Shown here piece by piece: positions 20,363 through 29,007 of a stretch of DNA of 64,000 nucleotides (its first letter is position 1; each line of letters begins with the position of its first letter). Origin of the DNA: Burkholderiaceae bacterium (GTDB taxonomy: Bacteria > Pseudomonadota > Gammaproteobacteria > Burkholderiales > Burkholderiaceae_C). The notes under the pieces are model-generated. The model was not told the origin of the DNA, searched no databases, and was given only the letters and a program-made list of their open reading frames with translations. The position numbers and the translations under genes were made by a program. Location: assembly GCA_913776825.1 (NCBI GenBank), contig CAJYPV010000015.1, positions 62,001 to 126,000 of the forward strand. The letters are read 5' to 3'.

Positions 20363-21151
20363 TCAGCCGGAGACAGGCGCGCTGTCGTCCAGTCGCTCCA
20401 GCGTGCGCAGCAGCTCGTTCCGGAGATCCGCCACCGCCGCGCTGGCGCGTGTGCGCGGATGACGCAAGGGCACGGCCAGCTCGCGCACCACCCGGCCCGG
20501 CGCTGCGCCCAGCACCAGCACGCGATCGCTCAGCAGCACGGCTTCCTCCACGTCATGGGTCACCAGCACCAGGCTGCTGCCGTGGGTGCGCGCCAGGGAC
20601 AGCACCAGGTCCTGCAACCGCTGACGGGTGAAGGCATCCAGCGCCGAGAACGGCTCGTCCAGCAACAGCACCCGGGGTCGGGTGTAAAGCGCCCGCGCGA
20701 TGGCGACCCGCTGCGCCTGCCCGCCCGACAGCTGCTTGGGCAACGCCTGACCCAATCCGCGCAGGCCGACCTCGTCCAGCAACTGCGCCACCCAGGCGGA
20801 GTCGTGGCCCTGCCCGAGATCGAACCCGATGTTCTCGGCCACCGTCAGCCAGGGAAACAAGCGAGGCTCCTGAAACACGACGCCGATGTCGCGGGTGGGA
20901 CCGTGGAGCGATCGTCCCTCCAGGCGTAAATCGCCCTCGAAGTCGGGATCCAGCCCGGCGAGGATGCGCAGCAAGGTGCTCTTGCCGCAGCCGCTCGCAC
21001 CGACCAGCGCCAGCACCTCGCCCGCCGCCAGTTGCAGCTCGATCGACGACAGGACCGGCGCCGCGATCGGCGTGTCCGCGGCGATCGTCGTCATCGCCGT
21101 GGCCGTCGTGGTGTATTGCTTGCGCGCCAGCCGCAACTGCAACAAGCTCAT
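20363..21151 (-). CDS. Second SsuB-like ABC transporter ATP-binding protein
   Basis: This 262-residue nitrate/sulfonate/taurine-type ATPase shows Walker A GASGCGKST, Q-loop VVFQEPRLFPW, signature LSGGQAQRVA, Walker B VLLLDEPFSALD and H-loop LVTHDVEEA. The ATG at 21151 overlaps the permease stop as ATGA. It belongs to a transporter distinct from SsuABC: with the permease at 21148-22053 and the binding protein at 22061-23146 it forms a complete importer beside an NtaA-type monooxygenase. Confidence 0.92.
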   Translation of the reverse strand: MSLLQLRLARKQYTTTATAMTTIAADTPIAAPVLSSIELQLAAGEVLALVGASGCGKSTLLRILAGLDPDFEGDLRLEGRSLHGPTRDIGVVFQEPRLFPWLTVAENIGFDLGQGHDSAWVAQLLDEVGLRGLGQALPKQLSGGQAQRVAIARALYTRPRVLLLDEPFSALDAFTRQRLQDLVLSLARTHGSSLVLVTHDVEEAVLLSDRVLVLGAAPGRVVRELAVPLRHPRTRASAAVADLRNELLRTLERLDDSAPVSG

Positions 21152-22053
21152 GTCGCGCCTCCAAAGCTGTCGCGCCACCGCAGCACACGTCGCTCCGCGG
21201 CCGCCATCACGCTGTCGCTCAGCTTGCCCAGCAGCGCCAGCAGGACGATTGCCGCCAACACCAGATCGGTCCGGCTGGTTTCGCGGCCATCGGTCAGCAG
21301 ATAGCCGAGACCGCGGCTGGCCGCGATCAATTCCGCGGCGACCATGAACATCCAGGCCAGGCTGAGCCCGTTGCGCAGGCCGGTCCACAGCGCGGGCATC
21401 GCGGCCGGCAGCAGCACCCGCCGCGCCAGTGCCACGCGGCCGAGGCCGCGCAGTCGCGCCACGTCGACCAGTTTCCGATCCACATCACGGATGCCCGAGG
21501 CCAAGCCCATGTAGACCGGGAAGAACGCGCCGATGGCGATCAATACCACCTTGGACGCTTCGTCGATGCCCAGCCACAGCAGCAGCAACGGCACCCAGGC
21601 CAGCGACGGAATCGCCCGCAGCGCCTGGAAACTCGGCGTCAGCAAGGCGGCAGCCAGCGGCGACAGTCCCACCAGTCCGCCCGCCAGGACGGCGGTGCCC
21701 GCGCCCAGGCCGAAGCCGGCCGCGACCCGCAGACTGCTCGCCGAGATGTGTGTGAGCAGATCTCCGTGTTGGGCCAGTTGGACCAAGGTGCGGATCACCT
21801 CGCTCGGCGCGGGCAGCAGGTGCGACGCCATCCAGCCCAGCCGCACCGCCAGCTCGGCCATCGCCAGACACGCCAGCGGCAACAGCGCGCCCCACAGCCA
21901 GGACGGCCATCGTCCCGCCGGCCGCGACGCAACGGCCGTCGTCGTCGAGACCGTCGCGGGGATCGGCCTGGACAGCGGCTTGGTCGCCGACGTCGAACGC
22001 GCCGAGCCCGCCGGCAACACCGCGCTTGCGATCAGTTCCTGCTCGCCTGCCAT
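21148..22053 (-). CDS. Second SsuC-like ABC transporter permease
   Basis: This 301-residue BPD_transp_1 permease has a 45-residue polar N-terminal tail and then about six membrane segments. The coupling loop is KLVDVARLRGLGRVALARRV, and ALRAIPSLAWVPLLLLWLGI is typical of the nitrate/sulfonate/taurine permease family. It starts 7 bp after the binding-protein stop and overlaps the ATPase start, so the three genes are one transcriptional unit. Confidence 0.92.
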   Translation of the reverse strand: MAGEQELIASAVLPAGSARSTSATKPLSRPIPATVSTTTAVASRPAGRWPSWLWGALLPLACLAMAELAVRLGWMASHLLPAPSEVIRTLVQLAQHGDLLTHISASSLRVAAGFGLGAGTAVLAGGLVGLSPLAAALLTPSFQALRAIPSLAWVPLLLLWLGIDEASKVVLIAIGAFFPVYMGLASGIRDVDRKLVDVARLRGLGRVALARRVLLPAAMPALWTGLRNGLSLAWMFMVAAELIAASRGLGYLLTDGRETSRTDLVLAAIVLLALLGKLSDSVMAAAERRVLRWRDSFGGAT

Positions 22054-22060
22054 CGCGACC

Positions 22061-23146
22061 TCACGCCTGCAGCCAGGCGGCGGCGAAACGGGTGTCCACC
22101 AGCTCGCTCACCGCGCGGTTCAGATCGGTGCCCGGCTTGACGAGTTGCTCATCGACCAGGATCGGCGCGGCCGCCTGCAAGGCCTTCACATGCTGCTCGG
22201 ACGGCCGGGGATCGGAGAAGTCGGTGCGCAGCTTCAACTGCAGCAGCGCAACGGGCAGACTGACCTTGGCTTCTTCCGAAAGGATGCGCGCCGCCTCGGT
22301 CGGGTTGGCCTGGGTCCAGCGCCGGGCGCGCTCGTAGGCGAGGATCACGCGCTGCACCTCACGGGGATATCTCGCCAGGAAGTCTTCGCGCACATTCAGG
22401 AAGCCATAGGTGTTGAAGCCGACATTGCGATAGAGCAGCTTCGAGCCCGCGCCCAGTTCACTCGCGGCCATGTGCGGATCGAGCCCGGCCCAGGCATCCA
22501 CCCGGCCCTGTTCCAGCGCCGCGCGACCGTCGGCATGCTGCAGGCTGACATGCTCGATGTCGCTGCGCGTCAGGCCCACCGTGTGCAGGGCTCGCAGCAG
22601 GAACAGATAAGGATCGGTGCCCTTGGTGGCAGCGACCTTCTTGCCCTTGAGATCAGCCAAAGAGCGAATGCGGGAATCCGGCCGTACCACCAGGGCCGTC
22701 CATTCCGGCCGCGAGTAGATGTAGGGCGTGCGGATCGGGTTGCCATTGGCCCGTGCGAGCAAGGCCGCCAGGCCGGCGGTGGAGCCGATGTCCAGGCTGT
22801 CCGCGTTCAGATACTCCAGCGCGCGGTTGCTGCCGGCGCTCAACACCCACTTCACCGCGATGCCATCGGCCCGCACCGCCTCCTCCAGCCAGCCGAAGCG
22901 ACGCAGCACCAGGCTGGTGGGTGAGTAATAGGCATAGTCCAGCCGCAGTTCCTTCGGCGCTTCCGCCGCGAACGCCCGACCGCTGAGACCCGCCGCCAAA
23001 CCACCGCCCAGCGCCCAGGCCAAGGTGTCGCGTCGTGTGAGTCCGGCCCGCGCATCGACCGCCGATGGCGTCGGCGTCGTCAGGGCGCGCTCGGCGCTCA
23101 GGAGGATGGACGCGCGATCGAGATCGCGCGAAGGCTTTTGGGTCAT
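22061..23146 (-). CDS. Sulfonate/nitrate/taurine-type ABC periplasmic binding protein, probable Tat substrate
   Basis: This 361-residue SsuA-like protein has an unusually long N-region (about 38 residues) before a twin-arginine-like signal, TRRDTLAWALGGGLAAGLSG, ending near AFA. The mature part has LDYAYYSPTSLVLRRFGWLEE, DIGSTAGLAALLARANG, DLKGKKVAATKGTDPYLFL and DAWAGLDPHMAASELG, matching the SsuA/TauA fold. Tat export is inferred from the RR motif. The stop-start overlap with the upstream monooxygenase gene is ATGA. The substrate is probably an organosulfur compound given the surrounding enzymes, but this is inference. Confidence 0.9.
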   Translation of the reverse strand: MTQKPSRDLDRASILLSAERALTTPTPSAVDARAGLTRRDTLAWALGGGLAAGLSGRAFAAEAPKELRLDYAYYSPTSLVLRRFGWLEEAVRADGIAVKWVLSAGSNRALEYLNADSLDIGSTAGLAALLARANGNPIRTPYIYSRPEWTALVVRPDSRIRSLADLKGKKVAATKGTDPYLFLLRALHTVGLTRSDIEHVSLQHADGRAALEQGRVDAWAGLDPHMAASELGAGSKLLYRNVGFNTYGFLNVREDFLARYPREVQRVILAYERARRWTQANPTEAARILSEEAKVSLPVALLQLKLRTDFSDPRPSEQHVKALQAAAPILVDEQLVKPGTDLNRAVSELVDTRFAAAWLQA

Positions 23147-24699
23147 GTCACAGGCTCCGTCAATGGGCGGGATGAGGCATCGGCAGGCGCAGCGGCACGA
23201 GGTGCGGCTTCTGCGGCCGTTGGGGCGGTCGATGCGGAATCGGGCGTGTCATCCAGGCGGATCAGCCGACCGGGGTGATGAGCAGGCAAACGCGGACCGC
23301 GACCGAACAGGTTCTCGCGCAGCGTGACGGGCGCCGAGGACGGTGCGGACGGCGGCCGATAGCGTCCCCGCCGCTGCAGCTCGGGCACGATCAGCGCCAC
23401 CACGTCGCGGAAGGTCTCCGGCGCCAGCGCATAAGTCAGGTTGAAGCCATCCAGGCCGGTGGCGTCCTGCCAGGCGATCAATTGATCCGCGACCTGCGCC
23501 GGGTCGCCCACCAGCACGGGGCCACGGCCGCCCAGGCCGATAAAGGCGGCGGCCTCGCCGACGGTCCAGCGGCGAGTCGGGTCGGCGCTGCTGAAGGAGG
23601 CCAAGGCCGTCCGGCCGGCTTCGGTGTCGAGATAGTCGATCGTCGCGTCGAGCGGATAGCGGCTGAAGTCGACACCGGTCCAGCCGGAGAGCAAGGCCAG
23701 CGCCGCATCGAGATCGACATGCGCCTGCAGATCCGCCAGCTTGGCCTGTGCCTCCGCCTCGGTGGGTGCGGTGACGATCAGCGCCTGGCCGTAGATCAGC
23801 ACGTCGTCGGCGCGACGGCCGGCGGCCACGGTGCTGGCGCGCAGGCCGTCCACATAGCCCTTCACCACCGGGATGCTGGGACCGCTCACGAAGACGCATT
23901 CCGCATGCCGACCGGCAAAGGCCCGACCGCGCGACGAGGTGCCGGCCTGGAACAGCACCGGCGTGCGCTGCGGCGAGGGCTCGCACAGGTGCACGCCGGG
24001 CACCTGGTAATGCGGGCCGCGATGGCGGATGGCATGCACCTTCGACGGATCGGCATAGACCCGGCCGGCCTTGTCGCGGCGCACGGCGTCATCCTCCCAG
24101 CTCAGCTCCCAGAGCTTGTAGACCACCTCCAGGTAGTCGTCGGCCAGGTCGTAGCGCTCGTCATGGGCGCGCTGGGCGGTCTGGCCCAGGTTGCGCGCGG
24201 CGCTGTCCAGATAGCCGGTGACGATGTTCCAGCCGATGCGGCCCTGGGTGAGATGGTCCAGCGTCGACATGCGCCGCGCAAAGCTGTACGGCGGCTCATA
24301 GCTCAGCGCGCAGGTCACGCCGAAGCCCAGCCGACGCGTCACCGACGCCATCAGCGGCACCAGCGCCAGCGGATCGTTCAGCGGCACCTGCACCGCATGG
24401 CGCAAGGCGACATCGGGCGAGCCCGCATGCACGTCGTAGACGCCCAGCACATCGGCCAGGAACAGGCTGTCGAAGCCGCCATGCTCCAGCAGTTGCGCGA
24501 GGTCTTGCCAGTAGGCGGGTTCGGTGTAGCGATGGGATTCATCCCGAGGATGGGTCCACAGGCCCGGCGACTGATGGCCCACCGTGTTCATCGCGAAAGC
24601 GTTGAAGCGAATGGGCTTGGCCGAGTCCGTGGTGGACGGCTGGGTGCTGAGGTCGATGGCGTCAGGCCGCGTGTCGCGCATGGGGATCTCCGGCGTCAT
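23143..24699 (-). CDS. LLM-class FMNH2-dependent monooxygenase of the NtaA/SnaA/DszA family
   Basis: This 518-residue bacterial-luciferase-like enzyme shows RFNAFAMNTVGHQSPGLW at the N-terminus, then FDSLFLADVLGVYDVH, the SARNLGQ motif after GRIGWNIVTGYLDSA, and VLFQAGTSSRGRAFAGRHAE, all typical of the NtaA/DszA subgroup. Such enzymes cleave C-S or C-N bonds with FMNH2 and O2; dibenzothiophene sulfone and dimethyl sulfide oxygenases belong here. ATG at 24681 has a better ribosome site (GGAG) than ATG at 24699 and may be the true start. The last 60 residues are an Ala/Pro-rich tail. It lies between the metNIQ-like genes and the second Ssu-type transporter, supporting organosulfur substrate cleavage. 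Confidence 0.9.
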   Translation of the reverse strand: MTPEIPMRDTRPDAIDLSTQPSTTDSAKPIRFNAFAMNTVGHQSPGLWTHPRDESHRYTEPAYWQDLAQLLEHGGFDSLFLADVLGVYDVHAGSPDVALRHAVQVPLNDPLALVPLMASVTRRLGFGVTCALSYEPPYSFARRMSTLDHLTQGRIGWNIVTGYLDSAARNLGQTAQRAHDERYDLADDYLEVVYKLWELSWEDDAVRRDKAGRVYADPSKVHAIRHRGPHYQVPGVHLCEPSPQRTPVLFQAGTSSRGRAFAGRHAECVFVSGPSIPVVKGYVDGLRASTVAAGRRADDVLIYGQALIVTAPTEAEAQAKLADLQAHVDLDAALALLSGWTGVDFSRYPLDATIDYLDTEAGRTALASFSSADPTRRWTVGEAAAFIGLGGRGPVLVGDPAQVADQLIAWQDATGLDGFNLTYALAPETFRDVVALIVPELQRRGRYRPPSAPSSAPVTLRENLFGRGPRLPAHHPGRLIRLDDTPDSASTAPTAAEAAPRAAAPADASSRPLTEPVT

Positions 24700-24702
24700 C
24701 GG

Positions 24703-25551
24703 TCATTGAAGGAAGGCGGGCCGGGAATAGCCCGGGAAGCGCTGATCCAGCACCGCCTTGAAGGCCGGCGCACGGAAGGCGTCGGCGAGATCGCGGGTCC
24801 ACGGTTGGTCCTTGTCCGGGCCGCGCACGGCCAGCACCAGCAGGTAGTGGTCGGGCGTCTTTTCCAGCACCAGCGCATCGCTCAGCTTCAAGCCGCTGGA
24901 GATGGCGAAGTTGCCGTTGACGATGGCGTACTCCGCATCGTCGAGGGTGCGCGGGATCTGCGCGGCTTCGATGGGCTGCAGCTTGAGCCGCAGCGGATTG
25001 CTGGCGACGTTGCGCTCGGTCACGCGGATCGGATCGGCGCCGGGCTTGAGCGTCAGCAGTTTCTGCTCGGCCAGCAGGGCCAGGCCGTGGGCGAGATTGG
25101 CCGGATCATTCGCGAGCGTGATCCGATCGCCCGGTTGCACCTCGGCCAGGCTCTTTCGCTTCTTCGAGTAGATGCCGAACGGCGCCATCGGCCCCTGCAC
25201 CACCGACACCAGATCCAGTTGCCGGTCCTCGCGGAAGCGGTTGAGGTAGGTGATGTGCTGGAAGAAATTCGCATCCAGCGCGCCCTGGGCCAGCGCCAGA
25301 TTGGGCTGGACATAGTCGTTGAACTCGACCAGCTTGACCTGATAGCCCTTCTGCTCCAGCAAGGGCTTGATGCCCAGTCGCAGCACCTCGATGTTGGACC
25401 CGGCGGTCGCGCCCAGGGTCAGCGATTTCTTCGATGGCAGCGGGGTCTGCGCCTGCGCGGCGCGCGGCGCGGTGGCACCGATCGCGAGCAGAGCAGCGGC
25501 CACGCCGGCGATGGAACCGATCAACAGGGAGCGACGAGGCAAGGCAATCAT
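24703..25551 (-). CDS. metQ: MetQ/NlpA family ABC transporter periplasmic binding protein
   Basis: This 282-residue binding protein has LTLGATAGSNIEVLRLGIKPLLEQKGY at the mature start, FNDYVQPNLALAQGALDANFFQHITYL and YAIVNGNFAISSGL, all hallmarks of methionine-binding MetQ. The signal peptide ends AAQAQ with no lipobox cysteine, so it would be a soluble periplasmic protein rather than the lipoprotein seen in E. coli. It lies 97 bp after metI and 3 bp before the NtaA-type gene. The substrate may be methionine or its sulfoxide/derivatives; in this cluster an organosulfur ligand is equally possible. Confidence 0.9.
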   Translation of the reverse strand: MIALPRRSLLIGSIAGVAAALLAIGATAPRAAQAQTPLPSKKSLTLGATAGSNIEVLRLGIKPLLEQKGYQVKLVEFNDYVQPNLALAQGALDANFFQHITYLNRFREDRQLDLVSVVQGPMAPFGIYSKKRKSLAEVQPGDRITLANDPANLAHGLALLAEQKLLTLKPGADPIRVTERNVASNPLRLKLQPIEAAQIPRTLDDAEYAIVNGNFAISSGLKLSDALVLEKTPDHYLLVLAVRGPDKDQPWTRDLADAFRAPAFKAVLDQRFPGYSRPAFLQ

Positions 25552-25648
25552 CGAGCAGCTTTCGAAACGAGTGGACGAGAACGCGACGCCCGTCCCAACG
25601 GGCCATCGGCAGCAAAAAGGTGAACGGTGGAAGGCGCCAGCGGCCGGC

Positions 25649-26359
25649 TCAGCGCTTGTCCAGGCGCCGCGCCGCGTGATGCCCGAGCCACTGGATGGCC
25701 TGCACCAGGCCGATCAACAGCGCGACGGTCAGCAGCATCACGTCGGTCTGGAAGCGGTAATAGCCGTAGCGGATGGCCAGGTCGCCAATGCCGCCACCGC
25801 CCACGCCCCCCGCCACGGCGGAATAGGAGAGGAAGCTGATCGCCAGCACCGTGACCGCACCCACGAGTCCCGCGCGTGCTTCCAGCACCAGCACCCGCCA
25901 GACGATCTGGGCCTCGGACGCGCCCATGGCCTGCGCGGCTTCGATGACACCGCGCGGCACCTCGCGCAAACACTGTTCGACGAGTCGGGCGAAATAGGGA
26001 ATCGCGGCGCAGGACAGCGGCACCGCAGCCGCCAGAGGCCCGATCGAACTGCCCGTCAGCGCCCGCGTGACCGGCACCAGCGCGACCAGCAGGATGATGA
26101 ATGGGAAGCTGCGCACGATGTTCACCGTCCCGTTGATAAGCCGATACAGCGCGCGCGCGCCGACACGGTGTGAAAGCGATTGACCCGGACTCAGCAGGAA
26201 CAGTCCCACGCCCAGCGGCCCGCCCAGCAGCAGCGCCGCCGTCAGGCCGATGCCCAGCATCAGCGCGGTCTGCCCCAAGGCCGTGACCAGCTCCGGCAAC
26301 AGGTCCACCAGCGACGACGACAGCCAGCCGCTCAGCCATGCGTTCAAGGTCTCAGCCAT
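25649..26359 (-). CDS. metI: MetI-type methionine ABC transporter permease
   Basis: This 236-residue permease has five predicted membrane segments and the MetI coupling motif EVPRGVIEAAQAMGASEAQIV. Other family blocks are INGTVNIVRSFPFIILLVAL and SYSAVAGGVGGGGIGDLAIRYGYYRF. The ATG at 26359 lies 8 bp inside the end of metN, implying coupling; upstream in-frame codons lie inside metN and are rejected. It forms the channel of the MetNIQ-like importer. Confidence 0.92.
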   Translation of the reverse strand: MAETLNAWLSGWLSSSLVDLLPELVTALGQTALMLGIGLTAALLLGGPLGVGLFLLSPGQSLSHRVGARALYRLINGTVNIVRSFPFIILLVALVPVTRALTGSSIGPLAAAVPLSCAAIPYFARLVEQCLREVPRGVIEAAQAMGASEAQIVWRVLVLEARAGLVGAVTVLAISFLSYSAVAGGVGGGGIGDLAIRYGYYRFQTDVMLLTVALLIGLVQAIQWLGHHAARRLDKR

Positions 26360-27359
26360 GGGCGGACACCTCCACGCGGGACGCGTGAGCCCACGCCGGC
26401 GTAGTGTGGAGCGACCGCTCATGCTGTGCCCCACCCTGCGCTGACGGTGATGGCTGCGCGGTCAGTCCGGCGGTCGCGGGCGCGATTCGACGATCGCCTA
26501 TGTCGGCGCCATGTGCGGCTTCGGCGGCAAGGGCGGCGTCTTCCAGATCGGCCTGCCGCGCCAGCGCTGCATGACGCTGCAGCCGGGCCAGCTCGCGTGC
26601 CAGCGGGGACTGGCCGGCGCCCGCCTCCGCGACATCGAATTGCTCGATCAGTCGACCGTGATCCAGCACCGCCACGCGACGGCACAGCGTCTGCACCACG
26701 CTCAGCTCATGGGTGACGATCACGACCGTCACGCCCAGCCGGGCATTCACATCGGCCAGCGTGGCCAGCAGCTCGCGGGTGGTCTCGGCATCCAGCGCCG
26801 AGGTCGGCTCGTCGCACAACAGCACGGCGGGCCGCGGCGCCAGCGCACGGGCGATGGCCACGCGCTGCTGCTGTCCGCCACTGAGCTGGGCCGGATGGTG
26901 CGTGGCTTTGTCGCTCAGGCCGACGAGCGCGAGGCAGTCGGCCACGCGCGTCTCGATCTGGTCACGGCGGTACTCGCCGTGCAGTCGCAAGGGGAATGCG
27001 ACGTTGTCCGCCACCGTGGCGTTCCGGAGCAGGTTGAACTGCTGGAAGATCATGCCGATGCCCTGGCGAGCCCGTCGCAGCGCGGCGCCGCTCAGGTCGG
27101 TCAAGACCTGACCCGCCACCGTGACGCGCCCTTGATCCGGACGCTCCAGCAGATTGATCAGCCGCAGCACCGTCGACTTGCCGGCGCCGCTCTTGCCGAT
27201 CAGCCCAAGGATCTCGCCCGCGTGCACGCTCAGACTGAGGTCGCGCACCGCGTCGAATCGTCGGCCGTCGGGCAGTCGAAAGCTGCGAGACACCGAGTCC
27301 AGCTGGATCAGCGCATTCGCTGGGGAGGTCGTCATGGTCAGGTCGTCCGGCGACGGCAT
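26352..27359 (-). CDS. metN: MetN-type methionine ABC transporter ATP-binding protein lacking a recognisable NIL domain
   Basis: This 335-residue ATPase has Walker A GKSGAGKST, Q-loop MIFQQFNLLRNATVADNV, signature LSGGQQQRVA and Walker B VLLCDEPTSALD, which are standard MetN sequences. Its length is close to E. coli MetN (343). However, after about residue 250 it is an Ala/Gln/His-rich segment rather than the methionine-sensing NIL domain, so transinhibition by methionine may be absent. The start forms TGATG with the stop of the upstream flavoprotein gene. Confidence 0.9.
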   Translation of the reverse strand: MPSPDDLTMTTSPANALIQLDSVSRSFRLPDGRRFDAVRDLSLSVHAGEILGLIGKSGAGKSTVLRLINLLERPDQGRVTVAGQVLTDLSGAALRRARQGIGMIFQQFNLLRNATVADNVAFPLRLHGEYRRDQIETRVADCLALVGLSDKATHHPAQLSGGQQQRVAIARALAPRPAVLLCDEPTSALDAETTRELLATLADVNARLGVTVVIVTHELSVVQTLCRRVAVLDHGRLIEQFDVAEAGAGQSPLARELARLQRHAALARQADLEDAALAAEAAHGADIGDRRIAPATAGLTAQPSPSAQGGAQHERSLHTTPAWAHASRVEVSAHG

Positions 27360-28678
27360 CAGGAATACGCCGAGGGATCGGGCACGCGTGAGGACAGCTG
27401 ATAGCGGCCCAGGTCGCGCAGCTTGTAATCCACCGGGTCATGCAGCGTGTGGACCCGCACATTGCGCCAGTAGCGGTCGAACCCGAATCGGGCCGAGGTG
27501 CTGCGCGCGCCGGTGAGCTCGAACAACTGGCTGGAGACCTGCAGCCCCGCGCGATGGGCCAGCACCTTGGCCTCCGCTCCGGCGACGGCCACCTCACCGC
27601 GTTCACGCGCGGTGAGGGCCTCGCCGCGGTCGAGCGCCTGTTGCAGACGGTGCACCGCCTCGCGGGTCACCGACTGGGCAGCGCGCACATGCAGCCACAG
27701 ATCGCCGTAGCGGTGCTGCACCAAGGGATCGTCGATCGCGCGTTCGACGCCGGAGGCGAACCAGGCGCGGCTCTCCTGGCTGGTGTAGTGCCGCGCGGCC
27801 TCGAAGGCCCCTTCGGCAATGCCGAGGTAGAGATGGGTCATCACCAGTTGCGCGATCTGGGACCGCAAGGTGGCGCGGGGCGTGGGCGTCTCGCCGGGCA
27901 ATTGCAGCAGTGCCTCATGGGGCAGCCAGACATCGTCGAAGCGGACGGTGCCGCTGTCGGTCTGGCGTTGGCCGAAGGCATCCCAGTCCTGCTCGACCTG
28001 CACGCCGTCGCGCCGGGTCGGCAGAAGACCGATGAGGAAGCCGCCGTCTTCGGTGGTGGCGGAGACCGTCAGCCGGTCCGATCCCAGCGCCCCCGAGCAG
28101 AAGCTCTTCACGCCGTTCAGGCGCCAGCCGCCGTCGGTGGGCGTCGCCCGCAGGCGGGTGTCCGCGGGATTCAGTGCATTGCCCCAGAACAGGCCTTGCT
28201 CGGCGGTCTCGCGCAGATGGCCGGCGCCATGACGCTGCGCAGCCGGTCCGCGATAGAGCGCCACGCCATACAGCTGCAGATGATGGAAGCCCAGCACATG
28301 GGCCAGCGAACTGTCGACCCGCGCCACGGCGCGGACCGCGTCATAGAACGCCGCCAGATCGCCGCCCTGCCCGCCCAGCGCGGTCGGAATGGTCAGCGCC
28401 AGCAGCCCGCTGGCGCGGATGAGTTCACGTTCTGCGGCGGCGTGGCCGCCCTCGCGATCCCGGCGCACGGCCGTGGCGGCGAGCTGGGCCACCAGCGCGT
28501 CCAGGGGCGTGGGATCGGTGGGCGCGTCGGATTCGCGCGCGGCGCCTGCCGTCGGTGAGAGGCTGCCGGCGCCGGACTCGTCGGCCGGCCAGCGTGACGA
28601 TGGCGAGCGGACAGCGCCGACGGGTGCGGAAGGACGGGCATCGGCGATGGCCGCCGGACCCAGCGAAGGAGCATTCAT
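27359..28678 (-). CDS. Acyl-CoA dehydrogenase-fold flavin monooxygenase (SfnB/DszC-like)
   Basis: This 439-residue enzyme has the acyl-CoA dehydrogenase fold without the usual catalytic Glu context. Visible blocks are LLALTIPTALGGQGGDLAAFY, FWGNALNPADT, LNGVKSFCSGALGSDRL and a C-terminal FDRYWRNVRVHTLHDPVDYKLRDLG, as in DszC and SfnB sulfur-acquisition oxidoreductases. DszC relatives use FMNH2 and O2 to oxidise sulfides to sulfones. The first ATG (28678) is used; a TTG two codons earlier is possible. About 55 residues at the N-terminus are low complexity. It is the first gene of the minus-strand sulfur cluster, with no Shine-Dalgarno but an inverted repeat just upstream. Confidence 0.88.
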   Translation of the reverse strand: MNAPSLGPAAIADARPSAPVGAVRSPSSRWPADESGAGSLSPTAGAARESDAPTDPTPLDALVAQLAATAVRRDREGGHAAAERELIRASGLLALTIPTALGGQGGDLAAFYDAVRAVARVDSSLAHVLGFHHLQLYGVALYRGPAAQRHGAGHLRETAEQGLFWGNALNPADTRLRATPTDGGWRLNGVKSFCSGALGSDRLTVSATTEDGGFLIGLLPTRRDGVQVEQDWDAFGQRQTDSGTVRFDDVWLPHEALLQLPGETPTPRATLRSQIAQLVMTHLYLGIAEGAFEAARHYTSQESRAWFASGVERAIDDPLVQHRYGDLWLHVRAAQSVTREAVHRLQQALDRGEALTARERGEVAVAGAEAKVLAHRAGLQVSSQLFELTGARSTSARFGFDRYWRNVRVHTLHDPVDYKLRDLGRYQLSSRVPDPSAYS

Positions 28679-28686
28679 GGACAACG

Positions 28687-28704
28687 CCGCTTGGGGACAA
28701 GCGG
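28687..28704. promoter_or_regulatory. Inverted repeat at the head of the sulfur operon
   Basis: CCGCTTG-GGGA-CAAGCGG is a perfect 7-bp inverted repeat with a 4-nt spacer, 9-26 bp upstream of the SfnB/DszC-like start codon. Its position is where a ribosome site or operator would lie, so a hairpin or bound regulator could control the whole cluster. This role is inferred. Confidence 0.4.
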
Positions 28705-28803
28705 AAGAGGCGGGATCCGATGAAGTGTTCCGGGCCGAGGTCCGGCCGTGAAGCGAGGATTGCGTCTGTCCTTATGCGCCGAGCGCGCAAGCGTGGCTTC
28801 GGG

Positions 28804-29007
28804 TCAGGAATTGAGCCAGCTCGACAGGTTCTGCTTCGCTTGCTGATTGCTCTGAATGCCCACTTCCAGCTGCCGAGCCCGCAGCGCATCGCAGCATCGC
28901 TCGATGTGCGCCTTGTCCGGATGCCACGGGCCCGCGCTGAAGCCGCTGCTGTGCAGGTTGGCCGTCTTGGTATAGACGACACGCCAAAGAACTTGTTTGA
29001 GATCCAT
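28804..29007 (-). CDS. Small hypothetical protein (67 residues)
   Basis: I do not recognise a family. The 67-residue product starts MDLKQVLWRVVYTKTANLHS and has a mixed, globular-looking composition (Trp, Tyr, Cys, Gln) unlike the Arg/Ala/Pro-rich shadow frames of this genome. It ends in a short amphipathic helix with QQAKQNLSSWLNS. ATG is preceded by AGGA at a workable spacing. It lies alone between the sulfur operon and the two-component system, on the minus strand. A real small gene is likely but not certain. Confidence 0.55.
   Translation of the reverse strand: MDLKQVLWRVVYTKTANLHSSGFSAGPWHPDKAHIERCCDALRARQLEVGIQSNQQAKQNLSSWLNS

Noticed and set aside
23275..25623. A 782-codon plus-strand open frame opposite the monooxygenase and metQ genes.
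   Set aside because: It is His/Arg/Gln-rich with no family resemblance and is antisense to two well-supported genes; long shadow frames are expected in GC-rich DNA.
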